Of a stretch of 64,000 nt of DNA, positions 1 through 11,910 are shown in pieces. The DNA is from Lactuca virosa (taxonomy: Eukaryota > Streptophyta > Magnoliopsida > Asterales > Asteraceae): positions 74,663,148 through 74,727,147 of the forward strand of contig CAKMRJ010004445.1 of the NCBI GenBank assembly GCA_928212115.1, read 5' to 3'. The position numbers were made by a program, and so were the translations under genes. The number at the start of each line of letters is the position of its first letter. Within the stretch, counting starts at the first letter, position 1. Under the pieces are notes generated by a model, which had not been told where the DNA came from, ran no database searches, and was given only the letters and a program-made list of their open reading frames with translations.

Positions 1-368
1 AATCACACATAACCTAAACAGGCTATCCTATCACTAACTGATCAGTACTAGCATGCAAGTCTACAAGCACATACAATAGGCATATAAGGCATCCTCCTAG
101 ATCCTCAACCCTAATCTAGCATGCAGTTCTCATAACCATATCATAACATGTATGGGTATCTTGGGGAAAACTTACTTGAGCCCAGCCGACTGCACACATC
201 ACACACCTAGTTCTTTTTAAAGTTCTTTTCTCTTTTCAAATTCTTTTCAAACTCCTTTTTATAAAATGGTTTTTACTTTTGAAAATTTTCATACCAAGTC
301 CTTAGTTTGGGTTCAGACACACCCTAGAGTGTGTCCGAATCCCTCAAACCAAGGGTCTGATACCAACT
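1..368 (-). mobile_element. 5' end of the internal region of a second Gypsy-1 copy
   Basis: This stretch matches 14648-15015, the internal sequence beside the right-hand Gypsy-1 LTR, with scattered substitutions. It ends on the plus strand in TCTGATACCAACT directly before an LTR edge, the reverse complement of a tRNA-iMet-type primer binding site. It therefore belongs to a minus-strand element continuing beyond the left edge and using the LTR at 369-10884 as its 5' LTR. No coding sequence is visible. Confidence 0.85.
354..365 (-). promoter_or_regulatory. Primer binding site of the left Gypsy-1 copy
   Basis: On the minus strand this reads TGGTATCAGACC, complementary to the initiator-Met tRNA 3' end with one change from the common TGGTATCAGAGC. 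It lies three bases outside the LTR edge. It sets the orientation of the left copy and shows that the adjoining LTR served as a 5' LTR for it. Confidence 0.8.
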
Positions 369-818
369 TGTAACATCCCAAAATTCAAGGCCAAAAATTT
401 CATTTTTAAATAAGTTATTATAAAACCAACAGTATAAGAAAACAACCATAATGTCGTGTCATGTCAAAACCAAAGTAGAAATAATCAAAACATGTTATCA
501 TAAACAATATCAGAGTGTAATCCCAAAGATCTTATGTGCGGAAAACCATAGTATGATGCGCTGCGATCGAGCCGACTCCTTTTCCTTGAAAACGAAGTAC
601 CTGAAACCAAAACTGAAAACCGTAAGCACGAAGCTTAGTGAGTTCCCCCATCATACCACATACCATACAATCACATAGCATACATACTGTCGGGCAATTC
701 TGGGGTGCCCGACCTACCCGGTCCGGCCATTCTGGGGTGCCGACCTACCCGTGTCAAGCCATTTTGTGGTGCTGACCTACCCGTCGGTCCTAACAACTGA
801 ACTTTAGGGACTATTTCA

Positions 819-1589
819 TGTTGGATTAGTGTCTAAGCCCATAACTATAATTGGTATATGCTTAACCCGACCCGACATGGTCCATTTGGGTTGCATGGCA
901 TCGGGACATTTGGATAGACCTTTTGTGAGAAGAGGATATTTGTGACATATTAATATATTATAAGTCCTAATATATTAATATGAAATCATATTATTTAATT
1001 AGTATTGACCAAGAATTAATTTGGAATTAATTTAGTGATCAAAAGAGACTAATTAAGTATATGGGGATTGATTGTGTAAATCATTCATTCTTATATATGT
1101 GGGCTTATGATCCATGATTCCTTATGTTGGGTTTAACCCATATGGTGACCCACGAATACTCCATGGAGGTTAAAACCCATGGAGCATAAGGAATGGGTAA
1201 AGTCATGGGTTACATGGTGTAACCCTAATGTGCACACTATATAAAGACCCCATTGGTTGGTGAATCGGCACTAGTGCATACACAAGAGGGCAAGCCAATT
1301 TCTAGAGTGAAGTATCTCTTCTCATGGTTATTCCAAGTTGTTTTGATGTTGTGTGAACCATTTGAGGTGTCACACTTGGGGCACTAGGCTCTTGAGCTCC
1401 ATGGAATCAAGCTACAACAAAGAGGTATGTAATTCTACTAGATTTTATATTACATGTACTTTATATTATGCTAGTTAGAACAATACCTTGGAAAATTGAT
1501 ATTTGCATGTATAATAGAGAAAACATAGATCCAAGGTATTTAGGGTTGCATGTACACCATAGGAGTGTTAGAATGCTCATAACGCAACA
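819..1589 (+). repeat. Copia-1 5' LTR
   Basis: Starts TGTTGGATTAG and ends near ACGCAACA. About 20 differences separate it from the 3' LTR at 7772-8543 by eye, so the insertion is fairly old but later than the Gypsy-1 LTR it interrupts. A TATA box (TATATAAAG) lies at 1238-1246. A splice-donor-like AG/GTATGT lies at 1423-1428. Confidence 0.93.
1238..1246 (+). promoter_or_regulatory. TATA box of Copia-1 5' LTR
   Basis: TATATAAAG, conserved at 8191-8199 in the other LTR. It fits the U3/R promoter position, with about 345 bases of LTR downstream. Confidence 0.7.
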
Positions 1590-1590
1590 G

Positions 1591-1603
1591 TGGTATCAGA
1601 GAC
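1591..1603 (+). promoter_or_regulatory. Copia-1 primer binding site
   Basis: TGGTATCAGAGAC begins two bases after the LTR end and is complementary to the initiator-Met tRNA 3' end, as usual for plant copia elements. Confidence 0.85.
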
Positions 1604-1669
1604 TGGTTTTTTTCAAGTTATACATGCTGAAATTGCTTAAAAATCAAAAATTCTGGCTTTTTGGGCACT

Positions 1670-1733
1670 GGACTCGCCGAGTCCATGAAGAAATTCATCC
1701 TACTCGTCGAGTAGGTTCATGCACTCGACGAGT
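1670..1733 (+). repeat. ACTCG-N-CGAGT palindrome cluster after the Copia-1 PBS
   Basis: Three odd-length palindromes stand close together: GGACTCGCCGAGTCC (1670-1684), TACTCGTCGAGTA (1701-1713) and ACTCGACGAGT (1723-1733). Similar clusters occur just after the Copia-2 PBS and inside the Gypsy-2 LTRs. Confidence 0.85.
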
Positions 1734-2014
1734 AGAAGCCCCTGACAACATATTTTCGACTTTTAAGGCTGGAATTGGTCTAGAATCATTACCTTAAACT
1801 GTTTTGGACTTAAAAAACCTGTTTTTGATGTGGTAATGATTATGGTAAACCAATTTCAAAGTCATTATCAAAGTTTCAAGTTTTATATATGTTTATATGA
1901 TTCTTGAAAATTGTTAATATGTATTGTTCATGCTTATGAGTTTTGGTAGATCATAGGAATTATATGCAAATTGTTTGTTAGTGTAATTCTTGATCTTAAT
2001 GAAATTGTATGGAC

Positions 2015-2410
2015 TCCATAACTTGTCCTCAAGTTATGGATTACCTAAAGTTTTTTTTTTTGTGTTTCCTTGTTTTTGTGAGTCAATTTAGATTAATATA
2101 TAAAAATTGTATGATAGTTGTTTTCAATCCAAATTGATCTAAAAGTAGTTCACAACATGTGTTTTTGTAACTTGTCCTCAAGTTATATGAAAAGTCACAT
2201 TTATGAATCTTGAAACTCATAAAATTGCCATAGGTTACACAAATGAAGAGTCATCTTTGTCATAAATAGTTTTATGAACTCCATAACTTGTCCTCAAGTT
2301 ATGGATGTTCAAGAGTCTCTTCATTAAAGTCTTTAAAACTTTAATTAAACTCATAAGTTATGAAAATCCAAGAGTTTTGAAAAGTTTCAATACTTGCCCT
2401 CAAGTTTTGG
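2015..2410 (+). repeat. Repeated hairpin motif in the Copia-1 leader
   Basis: Two perfect hairpins with 11-bp stems and a TCCT loop lie at 2015-2040 and 2280-2305 (arm CCATAACTTG). A shorter 7-bp-stem version lies at 2168-2185 and a degenerate one near 2392. They are in the untranslated leader between the PBS and gag. Packaging or dimerisation signals are possible, but that is inference. Confidence 0.75.
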
Positions 2411-3307
2411 AATTTGTAAAGTTTTGCTTATGAATGCTTTAATTTCCAAATCAAACCCTAGAATTTTAAAAGTTTAAAATTCAACCCTTATACTATTATT
2501 ATAATTTTAACTATATAGATATGTATAAGATAAAGTCAATCTTATCGTTAGTAGGTCTCATTCACGAAGCCGGTCTATAAGGGGGGTATAAAGTTACTGC
2601 CTATAAAATGACAGTTTAATGGGTGTCCACTCTCACCCACCGCTTCCTTGAATGGTGGAGGGTCGTTAGCGGAATGGGTAGGATAAGGACTATAATTCTC
2701 CCTTCATTAAAAGTATAATGATAAATACTAAGTAACTAAACACTTATAAATTCCCAATCTTAGTTACTTAGGAAAATGTGAAAAGGTGCTAACCCATGAA
2801 ATTGCACTTTGCACATTTGTTAAGTTGTTAGTGGAGCATGTATGGTTAACCGACACACTAACATGGGACTGACAATGTGTGTCAAAGGGTAACTTAATGT
2901 TTATAATAGATTGGTAGAGCGCGTGTGGTTAACCGGCACATCAATTACGTGATAAAGTTAAGGGTACCAAGTAAATTTGCATGATTATTCACACCTTGTT
3001 TGTGATCCTCGACATGCCAGTCACAAACCCTAAGAGGGCACAATCGAGATTTAAACATGCCATTGAAAGTTCAATGAATCTCAAAAGATCTAGGAGTTTC
3101 AATCCAATTAAAACTTAATAATTTATTTTGTTTTTCCATGGTGGAAATTGGTAAATCATCATTTACCTACCTTCAAATATTTTATAACTTGGATTACGGC
3201 ATCCCTCTTCCAGTTATAAATAGTTTGTTGGGTCCTAGCCTTAATATTTCATATTGGGTGTTATATTAAGGACTTAAATCAACTAAACTTAAATTTCTCC
3301 CTCATAA

Positions 3308-3565
3308 ATGTCTATTTCAGACAACTATGGTCTTCCCAAATATTTTGGAACAAGCCTTCCTAATGAAGATGATATCCCACATGGCGATCAAGGTGAAAGA
3401 TTAAACACTTTGTTGTGCATTAATGGGACTGGAAATCATGCTTCACTTCCTCCACCTCCTCCAATAATTCTCCCTATCCCACAAGTTTCAAGACTTGAAA
3501 AGTTTCCAGTCACTCAATCCCTATTTGCAAGCAAAGACTATATGTGCTTACATCTTGGAGGTTAA
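3308..3565 (+). pseudogene. Possible 5' gag-region remnant of Copia-1
   Basis: An 85-codon open frame at the place where gag should begin, just after a TCTATTTCAG splice-acceptor-like site that aligns with the one before Copia-2 gag. The product is proline-rich in the middle (PPPPPP) and has no recognised domain. After it the frame is lost. Gag identity rests on position and on the zinc knuckle about 350 bases downstream. Confidence 0.4.
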
Positions 3566-3917
3566 GTCGCATATTGGCAAGCCGGGAGAGTCGGGTGTCG
3601 AAGACTCGAGGTAGCTGGCTGTTGACTTGGTTCTTCCGTCAGTCCCTGATGATAGATCACGACATGACCCTTAGTGATCTTACCTATTTGCTTGATGCTG
3701 CTAAATCTCCAATGATTTGGAGCATTGGTAAAGAAAATTAGATTGGAAGATCTACTTCCCAAACCTATTTGGACATTGACAATGGTGACATTGGAAGTCC
3801 AGAAAAGATTTCTCTTCCCAATAGAAAGGGATTGGCCATGGTCGAGTCATTTGACCAATGGTAAAGAGAAAGGCTAAGTCTAAGACAATCAAGTGTACCA
3901 TTTCCAAAAGGTCCATA

Positions 3918-3959
3918 TGTTTCTTTTGCCAAAGGAAGGGACATTGGTTGCGAAGCTGC
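3918..3959 (+). pseudogene. Gag zinc knuckle remnant (CX2CX4HX4C), Copia-1
   Basis: A reading frame here gives CFFCQRKGHWLRSC, a complete CCHC zinc knuckle of the copia nucleocapsid type, matching the knuckle of Copia-2 in spacing. Surrounding codons are interrupted, so it is a fossil of gag. Confidence 0.8.
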
Positions 3960-4591
3960 CGAATTTACCTGAAAAGTTCATAAGGATGGTAAAAGTCAAA
4001 AAGTTTGACTTTGCTTCAGGTTAAGTCCATTATCTAACTCTATGAAGTCCCTTTTGGAGATTCTTAATACATGATGTAATGTAAATTACATTTTGATGTT
4101 TTGGAAGAACCAAAGGAAACCTAAAGAAAGAGTATGCTGATCTGATCACGAAGATGGATCTCGATTGCATGGTTCGATGATCAGAATTTTGAGTTGCTGC
4201 TTAAGAGTTATGATATATTATTTAGGAATAGATAACAACATGTTTTTCATATGTATTTTCATTGTAAGGATAAGATTTTTCCGCAAGTTTTAAAATAAAA
4301 GAAAAGGTTTTGATTTATTTTAAGTATCCTTACAATGACATTTGTGAATAAAAATTGTGTTTATATGTTTCCATTGATAAGCAATATTGGAAAATGGATT
4401 TAAGTCTTTCATTTGTAGTAGTGTCATAATTTACCAAATAAGGATAGATTCTCATCACCCAAGTTTCAGTTGGATAGAAACTTGGAATCATGCAAGTTGT
4501 ATTGTGTGATGAATGAAAATTTTCATCTTTGGGAAATTAAGACTAAGTCCTTGCTCACATATATATGTGAGTAAAGTGAAGGACTAAAGGA

Positions 4592-4792
4592 TTGGGTACA
4601 CTTGGTTGTGCGCTGATCAAGTCGACCACAAGGAAAGATAAGATTATTCGCCATGATTTACTAAAGTTTAGTGAATATGGTTACACTTACAAGTTTAAGT
4701 GTAATTCTGAAACATTGGAAAAGTTTCAATATATGGCAGGACGAATGAGAAGAATCAAATTAGGCAGAAAGATAAAAGTTTCTCCAATCTGA
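4592..4792 (+). pseudogene. Integrase core fragment, Copia-1
   Basis: A 66-codon frame includes SEYGYTYKFKCNSETLEKF, which aligns with the DYSRYGYIYL...SETFEKF block of the Copia-2 integrase. The first catalytic Asp block is corrupted, and the later SDRGGEY and E blocks cannot be found. It is non-functional. Confidence 0.75.
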
Positions 4793-5399
4793 AAAGGTGG
4801 GAGAGTGCTTAAGTATCTTGGTTTATGGTTATCTTGGTGATTATGAAACCATATCACAATTGATCCTCTAGGGACACCTTAGTGCATTTGTTTGGCTAAG
4901 GAGAGGAATCGTGAATTATTGAAATGGTTAAATCAAAAGATAAATCATACTTCGTTCCAAAAGTCTTAGAGTCATACTCCAAGATTGTAACTTGAGTGAC
5001 ATAATCTTTAGAAAGTTTATAACACTTGTCAAATGTAGAGTAAGATGTTTCCTATTCTTGTACATTTGAAGATGGTTAGTTGTGATGTTTTGGATAAAAC
5101 AAAGATCAACTAAGACTAACTGTATGAAGTGTTTAACTTGATAAGAATCTGCACTAACTCTTGAATATTTGTTTCGTCAAGGAATCGTTCTTGACAAGAG
5201 AATCTAATATGTCAAGAGGTCAGTGGGAGTCTTAAAAGATCTTGAGAAAGTTTTAAGAACTAATCAAGAGTATTGTTAATCACTAGCACACGACTTGAGG
5301 TTTGTAACCTATCGTGTTGACAGATTCTTATTTCTGTGCCTATTCTAGTTAAAGTTGACTATGCTTGTGAGTTCTATGAGTTCTCAATTGTTTGCATAA

Positions 5400-5510
5400 C
5401 AATGTGGAAGCAATGGTAGGCCCTTGAGCTGCCAAGTGGCAAGAAATTAAGATTGAACAAGTTCAGTCCATATGAGTTTGGGTTTGTCACTAACCCTGTC
5501 TTGTGATTAT
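5400..5510 (+). pseudogene. RT N-terminal remnant, Copia-1
   Basis: A frame reads EAMVGP, a stop, AAKWQEIKIEQVQSI, then another stop, matching the start of the Copia-2 RT (EAMAGPESAKWKEAMGSEIQ). Downstream the RT core, including YVDD, is not recognisable. A copy of a leader motif (GTGTGGTTAACCGGCAC) lies at about 5680, inside what should be coding sequence. Confidence 0.7.
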
Positions 5511-6162
5511 GGTTTTAACAAATTCACATGGATAGGAATACATACACCATAAAAAAAATCTAAGTGTCATAAGGTTTCTCTCCGATTCATGAAAATGATG
5601 GTGAGGAAACACTTTCACTAAGTAGATTTTAAGTAGATAACAATTGTGATATTTGCATTCTCATGTCGTTAGTGGAGCGTGTGTGGTTAACCGGCACACT
5701 AACTAGTGAGAATTGCAATAGGTCTAGACAAACATGTGAGCTATCTAAGGAAAGGTGTATGATTTTGATAAAGTCTAGTTGATTTCTGAGTACATGTCAA
5801 AGCTAGTGGGAGCATAAGTGTTGTGCTAGTAAGATAATAATCATTGTGCTAGTGGGAGCATGATTATTATGGTTAGTGTTGCAAGTTAGCAATGTTAATT
5901 ATAGAAAAACAAAAGGTTCAATTCGCTTTGAAAAGTTGTTTTGCTATAATTAAGGGAGATGATTTATACTTCATTCCAATTTCTAAAAGCTTAGATTGAG
6001 ATTTTAATCAACTTTAGTCAAGGATATATATGAATGTTATGTTGGAATGGTTCAACATAAGGAAATTCTATATATGTTGCATTCTTAAAATTCGATTATG
6101 ATTACAGCATCCCTCTTCATAGTTCGAATTTTGAGAACATGGCAAATAAAAATTTTTATAGC

Positions 6163-6235
6163 ATGAATCGGGTCCCATATGCTTCGGGTATAGGATCGAT
6201 TATATGTGCTATAATATTTATCCATTCTAAATTTT
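6163..6235 (+). pseudogene. RT/RNase H connection remnant, Copia-1
   Basis: A frame reads MNRVPYASGIGSIICAI, matching MSRVPYASAVGSIMYAM at the start of the C-terminal part of Copia-2 pol. Beyond this the RNase H sequence is too degraded to read. Confidence 0.75.
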
Positions 6236-7289
6236 CCAAATGCCTAGGGCGTTAAGAGGGAAAAAGGAATAGAACTGGATTTGACTAAAATGATTAAGCA
6301 ATTGTCGAGGACAATCTGAGGTTTGCCAAAGATTGGTTGCTCATGGACAATTTGAAGTATAGAGATAGGACCATATTGACATATTCTGAAAGGAGGCAAC
6401 TCTTCTTCGGAAGTGATAGTCAAAATGGGAATATTGAATTGTTTCCATAGGTGGAAGTTATTCTTTGAATCTGTGTAAGATTAGAGAACTTAATGCAAGA
6501 AGGGTGTTCAAAGGAATGTACTTTGAATGTGAGACTTCGTATCCATGGAATTGCTCTCCATTGGAATACTTTGTAATGTCTGTTGCCAAGTCTTTGTAAC
6601 TTGTATGCATATTCATTGCAAGGGGATCATTGCATTTAAGTTTAGAATCTAATAGATTATAGTAAATGGCAAGAGTTTGGTATTCTTACATTTACAATAA
6701 GGATTGGGATTGTGAAATGAGCATCATTGAAATATTGTCAATTGATCTGTTTCACAAAGTAAGGATCGTAAGACAAACATAGTGTGCATACTTGGAGTAT
6801 GGCATAGCTATTGTTTAGACAAACATAGTGTGCATGCTTGGAGCATGGCATGACTATTGTTTTTATTCAAGTATTAAGTTGATAAATCAAAACATTATAC
6901 AATGAATAATGAGTAATCAATATGGTGCTTAGATAAAAGGTGTTTTTATTTACACTCAAAGTGTTGGGGCCATATAGGATTAGTATTATTCTTGTGTTTC
7001 ACTTTGCATGTTTTGACTTCCAGAATAACTAGGTCATTCTTACCGAATGACTAAGTTATTCAAACCATCCACAGTCGATAATACGTTGGAAGTAGGTATT
7101 AAGGCAAGACTGTCATAAATTGGGTGGTAGATGTGTAAAGTGTTTAGACATAGCAAAAGGTTGCTGCAACATTCATGAGTGCTCCTGGAATGAGATTCGA
7201 GTATTGGATTAAACCCATGCTCATTTGAATCACTTCATGGATTTTATCACGAGTGAATCATGAGACGATAATATCTTATATTCTTCAAA

Positions 7290-7771
7290 CCTAGAGATAT
7301 GAGTTGTTGACTATGAGTTGGTTATACATTGATTGCACGAAAACACATTGGTAACTCGATGTTATAAAACGTGCCTTTGTGTATGATTCAACAAGAAGTT
7401 AGTACAAGCATATGATTCAAAGTTTATCCATTCCTTTTACCCTTAAAGGGATAAAAGCGATATATGTGGGCCCCTCGATGATTTAGTGATGATACCCTAA
7501 GTGCTTGGCCAAGCCTGGACTGATTTGATTTGTTCAATTAGTCGGTCGTCATAAATCGAAAATCGGGAAACAACAAATGGACAGAGAGAATGATTATAAT
7601 CCATGTCTCAGTCCACATGATATCTAGAATGGAGGAATATATGATCACTTATCTAATGGACGCGTCAGTGATTTGTTCAGAGTTCGACAGCAGCTTTTAA
7701 GAGCTACGATTGTTGGTCAGGTTGGAGTCATACTTGCAATAATATTTATTAGACTTACCCAAGTGGGAGAC
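7290..7771 (+). repeat. Conserved 3' non-coding block and polypurine tract of Copia-1
   Basis: This stretch has no coding potential but aligns well with 53850-54336 of Copia-2, which is striking given how degraded pol is. It ends in the polypurine tract AAGTGGGAGAC directly before the 3' LTR. Confidence 0.75.
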
Positions 7772-8543
7772 TGTTGGATTAGTGTCTAAGCCCATAACTA
7801 TAATTGGTATATACTTGACCCGACCCGGCATGGTCCATTTGGGTTGCATGGCATCAGGACATTTGGATAGACCTTTTGTGAGAAGAGGATATTTGTGACA
7901 TATTAATATATTATAAGTTCTAATATATTAATATGAAATCATATTATTTAATTAGTAGTGACCAAGAATTAATTTGGAATTAATTTAGTGATCAAAAAAG
8001 ACTAATTAAATATATGGGGATTGATTGTGTAAATCATTCATTCTTATATATGTGGGCTTATGATCCATGATTCCTTATGTTGGGTTTAACCCATATGGTG
8101 ACCCACGAATACTCCATGGGGGTTAAAACCCATGGAGCATAAGGAATGGGTAAAGTCATGGGTTACATGGTGTAACCCTAATGTGCACACTATATAAAGA
8201 CCCCATTGGTTGGTGAAATCGGCAATAGTGCATACACAAGAGGGCAAGCCGATTTCTAGAGTGACGTATCTCTTCTCATGGTTATTCCAAGTTGTTTTGA
8301 TGTTGTGTGAACCATTTGAGGTGTCACACTTGGGGCACTAGGATCTTGAGCTCCATGGAATCAAGCTACAACAAAGAGGTATGTAATTCTACTAGATTTT
8401 ATATTACATGTACTTTATATTATGCTAGTTAGAACAATACCTTGGAAAATTGATATTTGCATGAATAGTAGAGAAAACATAGATCCAAGGTATTTAGGGT
8501 TGCATGTACACCATATGAGTGTTAGAATGCTCATAACCCAAAA
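7772..8543 (+). repeat. Copia-1 3' LTR
   Basis: Starts TGTTGGATTAG after the polypurine tract and ends ACCCAAAA, where the usual terminal CA has mutated. The TSD copy TTTCA follows at 8544-8548, and the Gypsy-1 LTR then resumes. Confidence 0.93.
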
Positions 8544-8984
8544 TTTCACCCCTACTACTACTACCACACATATCATAACATAATCATATTGTCAGACATA
8601 TCTGGGGTGCCCGACCTACTCTTCGGTCTTAACAACCGAACTTGGGGACTATTCCCCTCCTACTACCACTATCACATATAACGTATCATGCTAACACATA
8701 AACATACCAGGTAGTAGCAAACCAGACAATTATCACAAAGACAATCATCTCAACTATAATAAACTACTAGTTGGTCGGCCTTGGTGCCTTAGACCCACTT
8801 CTACTGGAAGGTAACTCACCTCACATTGCTAAAGTCCCGCATACCCAACCCCAGCTGCTTGATGACAGGTTCCCGAACTGTCAACATCAAAACAACACCC
8901 AATTAATAATTGGGTTCCAATACATAACCATAAGTCCATGCTTGGGGTAAAAGACTACTTTACCCCAATCTTAGCTTGATCGAA

Positions 8985-9680
8985 GCCTAAGGCCCAATCC
9001 AAAGGCCCAAAAGTCAACTATGGGTCAAAGCCCAACACATGGCCCAATTTTCCAAATTGGGCCCAAACCTTTATAAGGTCTTACCATAAGGCCCAACCAT
9101 TTAGTCCAGTCCACCATTCAACAATCTAATGGCCCAATATCACATAATCTCAAAGGCTCAAACTATGGCCCATCTATGGCCTAATTTTCCAAATTGGGCC
9201 CAACTCCTCATATGGGCCTTACCTCAAAGCCCATTAATTATTCTAGTCCATTTGCTTGATCTTGGATGGGCCATTAATAACCCAAATCATCAAGACCCAA
9301 TAGAAAGGACCAACAATAAACCGAAGTGAAATTAGGGTTTCACATAAAATGACGATTAGGGTTAAGTGTTTCTCACTTAACCCATTAAGGACTTAATCCA
9401 TTAAGTCCATCACTCTTCTAAATAAATCATAGGGTGTGATTAGGCTTAATACACAATTCCATTCCAATAGCCAAAATGTGGGTCCCGATAAGTCCAAGCC
9501 CATAAATCCAATATTAGGGTTTTCTAAACCCTAATTAGGGTTTCCAACCCCATCTTAGCCCAATAGGCCCAATAGCTAGGTATTCTGATCAATTAGGGTT
9601 CATTAGGCTCATTATGCTTTCACTAGGCCCATTAGGGTTTCACTAAGCCCATTAGGGCTTCATTGGGCCCATTAGGGTTC
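8985..9680 (-). promoter_or_regulatory. Dense site II-like (TGGGCC) and telo-box-like motifs in Gypsy-1 LTR
   Basis: About a dozen GGCCCA or TGGGCC hexamers lie here, with several copies of TTAGGGTTT or AAACCCTAA. The same array recurs at 15900-16600 in the other LTR. In plants TGGGCC site II elements together with telo boxes are known from promoters of ribosomal-protein and cell-cycle genes. The position in the U3 part of the minus-strand LTR suggests enhancer or promoter function, which is inference. Confidence 0.6.
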
Positions 9681-10884
9681 CAAGAATCCCAAACGAATCA
9701 GACTCAACAAGGCAAGCACACCGCCACCCGACACGGCGGCCGGTGGCGGCAGGAGGCGGCAGCCACCACCCTAAGGTGGTGGTTTTTAGTTTCTTTCCAT
9801 TATTCCATTTTTTTTACAATTTACAATGAACACAACAAAATGACACACACACTAACTAACATAAACACACACACACAACCACCCTAGTTGTGGCCGACGG
9901 TGGCACGTGGCGGAAGAAACACACGCATAACCCCTTTTTGTTCGAAAATTAACCCAACACCCACCTTTGGTGGGTGGCAACGACAGTAGCGGCGGCCACA
10001 GCTGCTTCATGAAGGCAGCCACCACCTCACGGCGGTGGCGGTGGTTTCCTTTTTGCTCCCAATCACGCAACGACACACCAGTAAGCAGCAACCCATAAAC
10101 CGACGATACACATCTTCAAAGGAAAATAGCAGCTGCTGCATCGATGGCGTTATCGGTGGCGCTACAATGACGCTGGAGGCTTCTCGGTGGTCTCAAGTAC
10201 CCAACAGTGGCGGAAACTCCGGTCGCCTAAACCTAACCTCCTAACGGACGCAATCCCCCACAAGAAACCCACACCGGCGGCTGAGGAAGATGCGATAGGG
10301 GTGGCGCTCCAGTGTGCTAAGTGGCTGGTGGTGGGTGAAGCCTCACGTGGCAGCGACTGAAGAAAGGAGAAGGAGAAGATGAACGGAGGTCTGGAGGCAT
10401 TGTCGTCGGATGCTGATCGGAGACGACATAGCGGCGGCGCCGACGAGGGGTCATAAGGATGGAGAGATGCGGCTATAATATGGTCGATTAGGGTTAGGGT
10501 TTGTTTACTATATACCCGACGCCCTTAAGCCTTTTTTTCCATAATGTCACAAAGAGTCCCTCCCTTCACATTTCTTTCAATGTCAGCCCATATTTTACCC
10601 TTTTAACCTCATCCATGTAAATCCTTTACAATTTAAGTCCCATATTTTATTAAGTGGCCCTCCCTCTACAATTGTTTTCAAAGGAGGTCCATAATTAACA
10701 CTTTAGCCCTTGATTTCATAAATCCTTATAAACGGGGTCCACAACTTACACTTTTAACCCGCGACTTCTAAAATTGTGACAATTAGCTCTTGGAGACCAT
10801 CCTTTTACATATAATCATTTATTTTAGGGCTACTATTCGTTCATTAGTTAATTTATTTATTAAATAAATAAACGGGGTGTTACA

Positions 10885-10897
10885 ACTCTCCCCCACT
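10885..10897 (-). promoter_or_regulatory. Polypurine tract of Gypsy-1
   Basis: The minus strand reads AAGTGGGGGAGAGT immediately before the LTR start TGTAACACCCC. It has the same form as the Gypsy-2 tract at 28030-28042 and marks 369-10884 as the 3' LTR of the right-hand copy. Confidence 0.8.
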
Positions 10898-11910
10898 TAA
10901 ATTAGATTTCGTCCTCGAAGTCATCCCTCCCCTTTCCTTACATGATAACCACTCTAATAATACGGCCACAACTCCAAGCATAGCCCCAGCCTCCCCAAGG
11001 CATTCTAAATCATCCCTCGCAGGGTTCTAAAACCCAGAAACAAATGAATTCCTTGCAACAAGATCACATCTACTCCGTCTGGAATCTGCTGTCTCTGGAT
11101 GGTATGAATCCCTAACATACCACTCATACTGAATAATTATTATTGAATCCAGTACGTTCATCCCTCAACAGGCTACTCAACTTCTGATGACTCGAGGTTC
11201 TCACTATAAACCTGGATCACAAGCCCAATTACCTCTGCAGATCGCTTATACTCAGCTAAGGCTCAGATAATCCCGCTGCGATTGACTTAGCATAACCCAA
11301 GCAATCCGTTATTCCGTCCATACTTGCAACCCAAAACACAAATACTAATACTGCCCAAAACGCTGGAACTGCCCGAACACTGAACTGCCTGAAGCAATAT
11401 GTTGCTACATAGCTGCTTCCCAAAATCTATCGAGACCTTCCTGGTCTCAATTCATCCGTCAGTCATCTGAAATATCGGGTTTCTGCCCAGCTGCGGAGTC
11501 AAAGGACTCCCACTTAGTCGTCTCACACGACTTCAGAACAAGATCCTTCTCTAGAACTAGTTGTGACTAGTTATCATGCCACTGTGGCTCTAATCAACCT
11601 TCTGATCTAACCGATCGGGTCGATACGTCGAATCCTAACGTCACCAAATCCATGGCTAAAAGCGATTGGTACATGACCAATGGTAGCCTTATATAACAAG
11701 CAACCTTAAGCAATCCATTGCTTCCTTGATCCCATAACTGTAGTGGTGTTCCTACACTCTTATCACTGGCTTAACCAGATCCAATCCATCCAGGAAATTC
11801 CAAAATACAATCCGTGGATTTCCATATCCTCACTGTTGCACCCGAATTGGTGGGTACTACTGTTCCTTCCGCATCCTAACAATGCACTCATGCTATCTAC
11901 CAACCTAGTG

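Larger units (their letters stand above)
819..8543 (+). mobile_element. Copia-1, decayed Ty1/copia element with both LTRs
   Basis: A 7.7-kb element with 771- and 772-bp LTRs, a primer binding site at 1591 and a polypurine tract at 7761. It is flanked by the duplicated target TTTCA (814-818 and 8544-8548). The intact target without the insertion is present in the sister LTR near 15460. The interior keeps a zinc knuckle, integrase fragments and RT/RNase H fragments, all full of stops. Its leader and 3' non-coding block match Copia-2, so they belong to one wider family. Most of the RT core is unrecognisable. It is non-autonomous now. Confidence 0.95.
369..10884 (-). repeat. Shared LTR of tandem Gypsy-1 elements, split by Copia-1
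   Basis: The LTR runs from TGTAACATCCC to GGGTGTTACA. Without the Copia-1 insertion it is about 2.8 kb. It aligns with 15016-17677 along its length. A primer binding site abuts its left edge and a polypurine tract abuts its right edge, so it serves as 5' LTR for the left copy and 3' LTR for the right copy. Its promoter-proximal part (about 8985-9680) is crowded with GGCCCA/TGGGCC and AAACCCTAA motifs. A GC-rich CGG-type segment follows at 9710-10440. Short open frames here on either strand lack conserved features and are not genes. Confidence 0.9.

Noticed and set aside
9129..9329. A 66-codon frame repeated at 16048-16248 with a similar product
   Set aside because: It is repeated only because the LTR is repeated. 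It is antisense to the element and built from the GGCCCA-rich array.
9310..9680. TTAGGGTTT repeats as an interstitial telomere
   Set aside because: The copies are dispersed rather than in tandem and lie within an LTR promoter-like array.
9663..10244. GC-rich frames in the Gypsy-1 LTR resembling a small gene
   Set aside because: The matching frames in the sister LTR differ in length and frame, and the CGG-type composition explains the openness.
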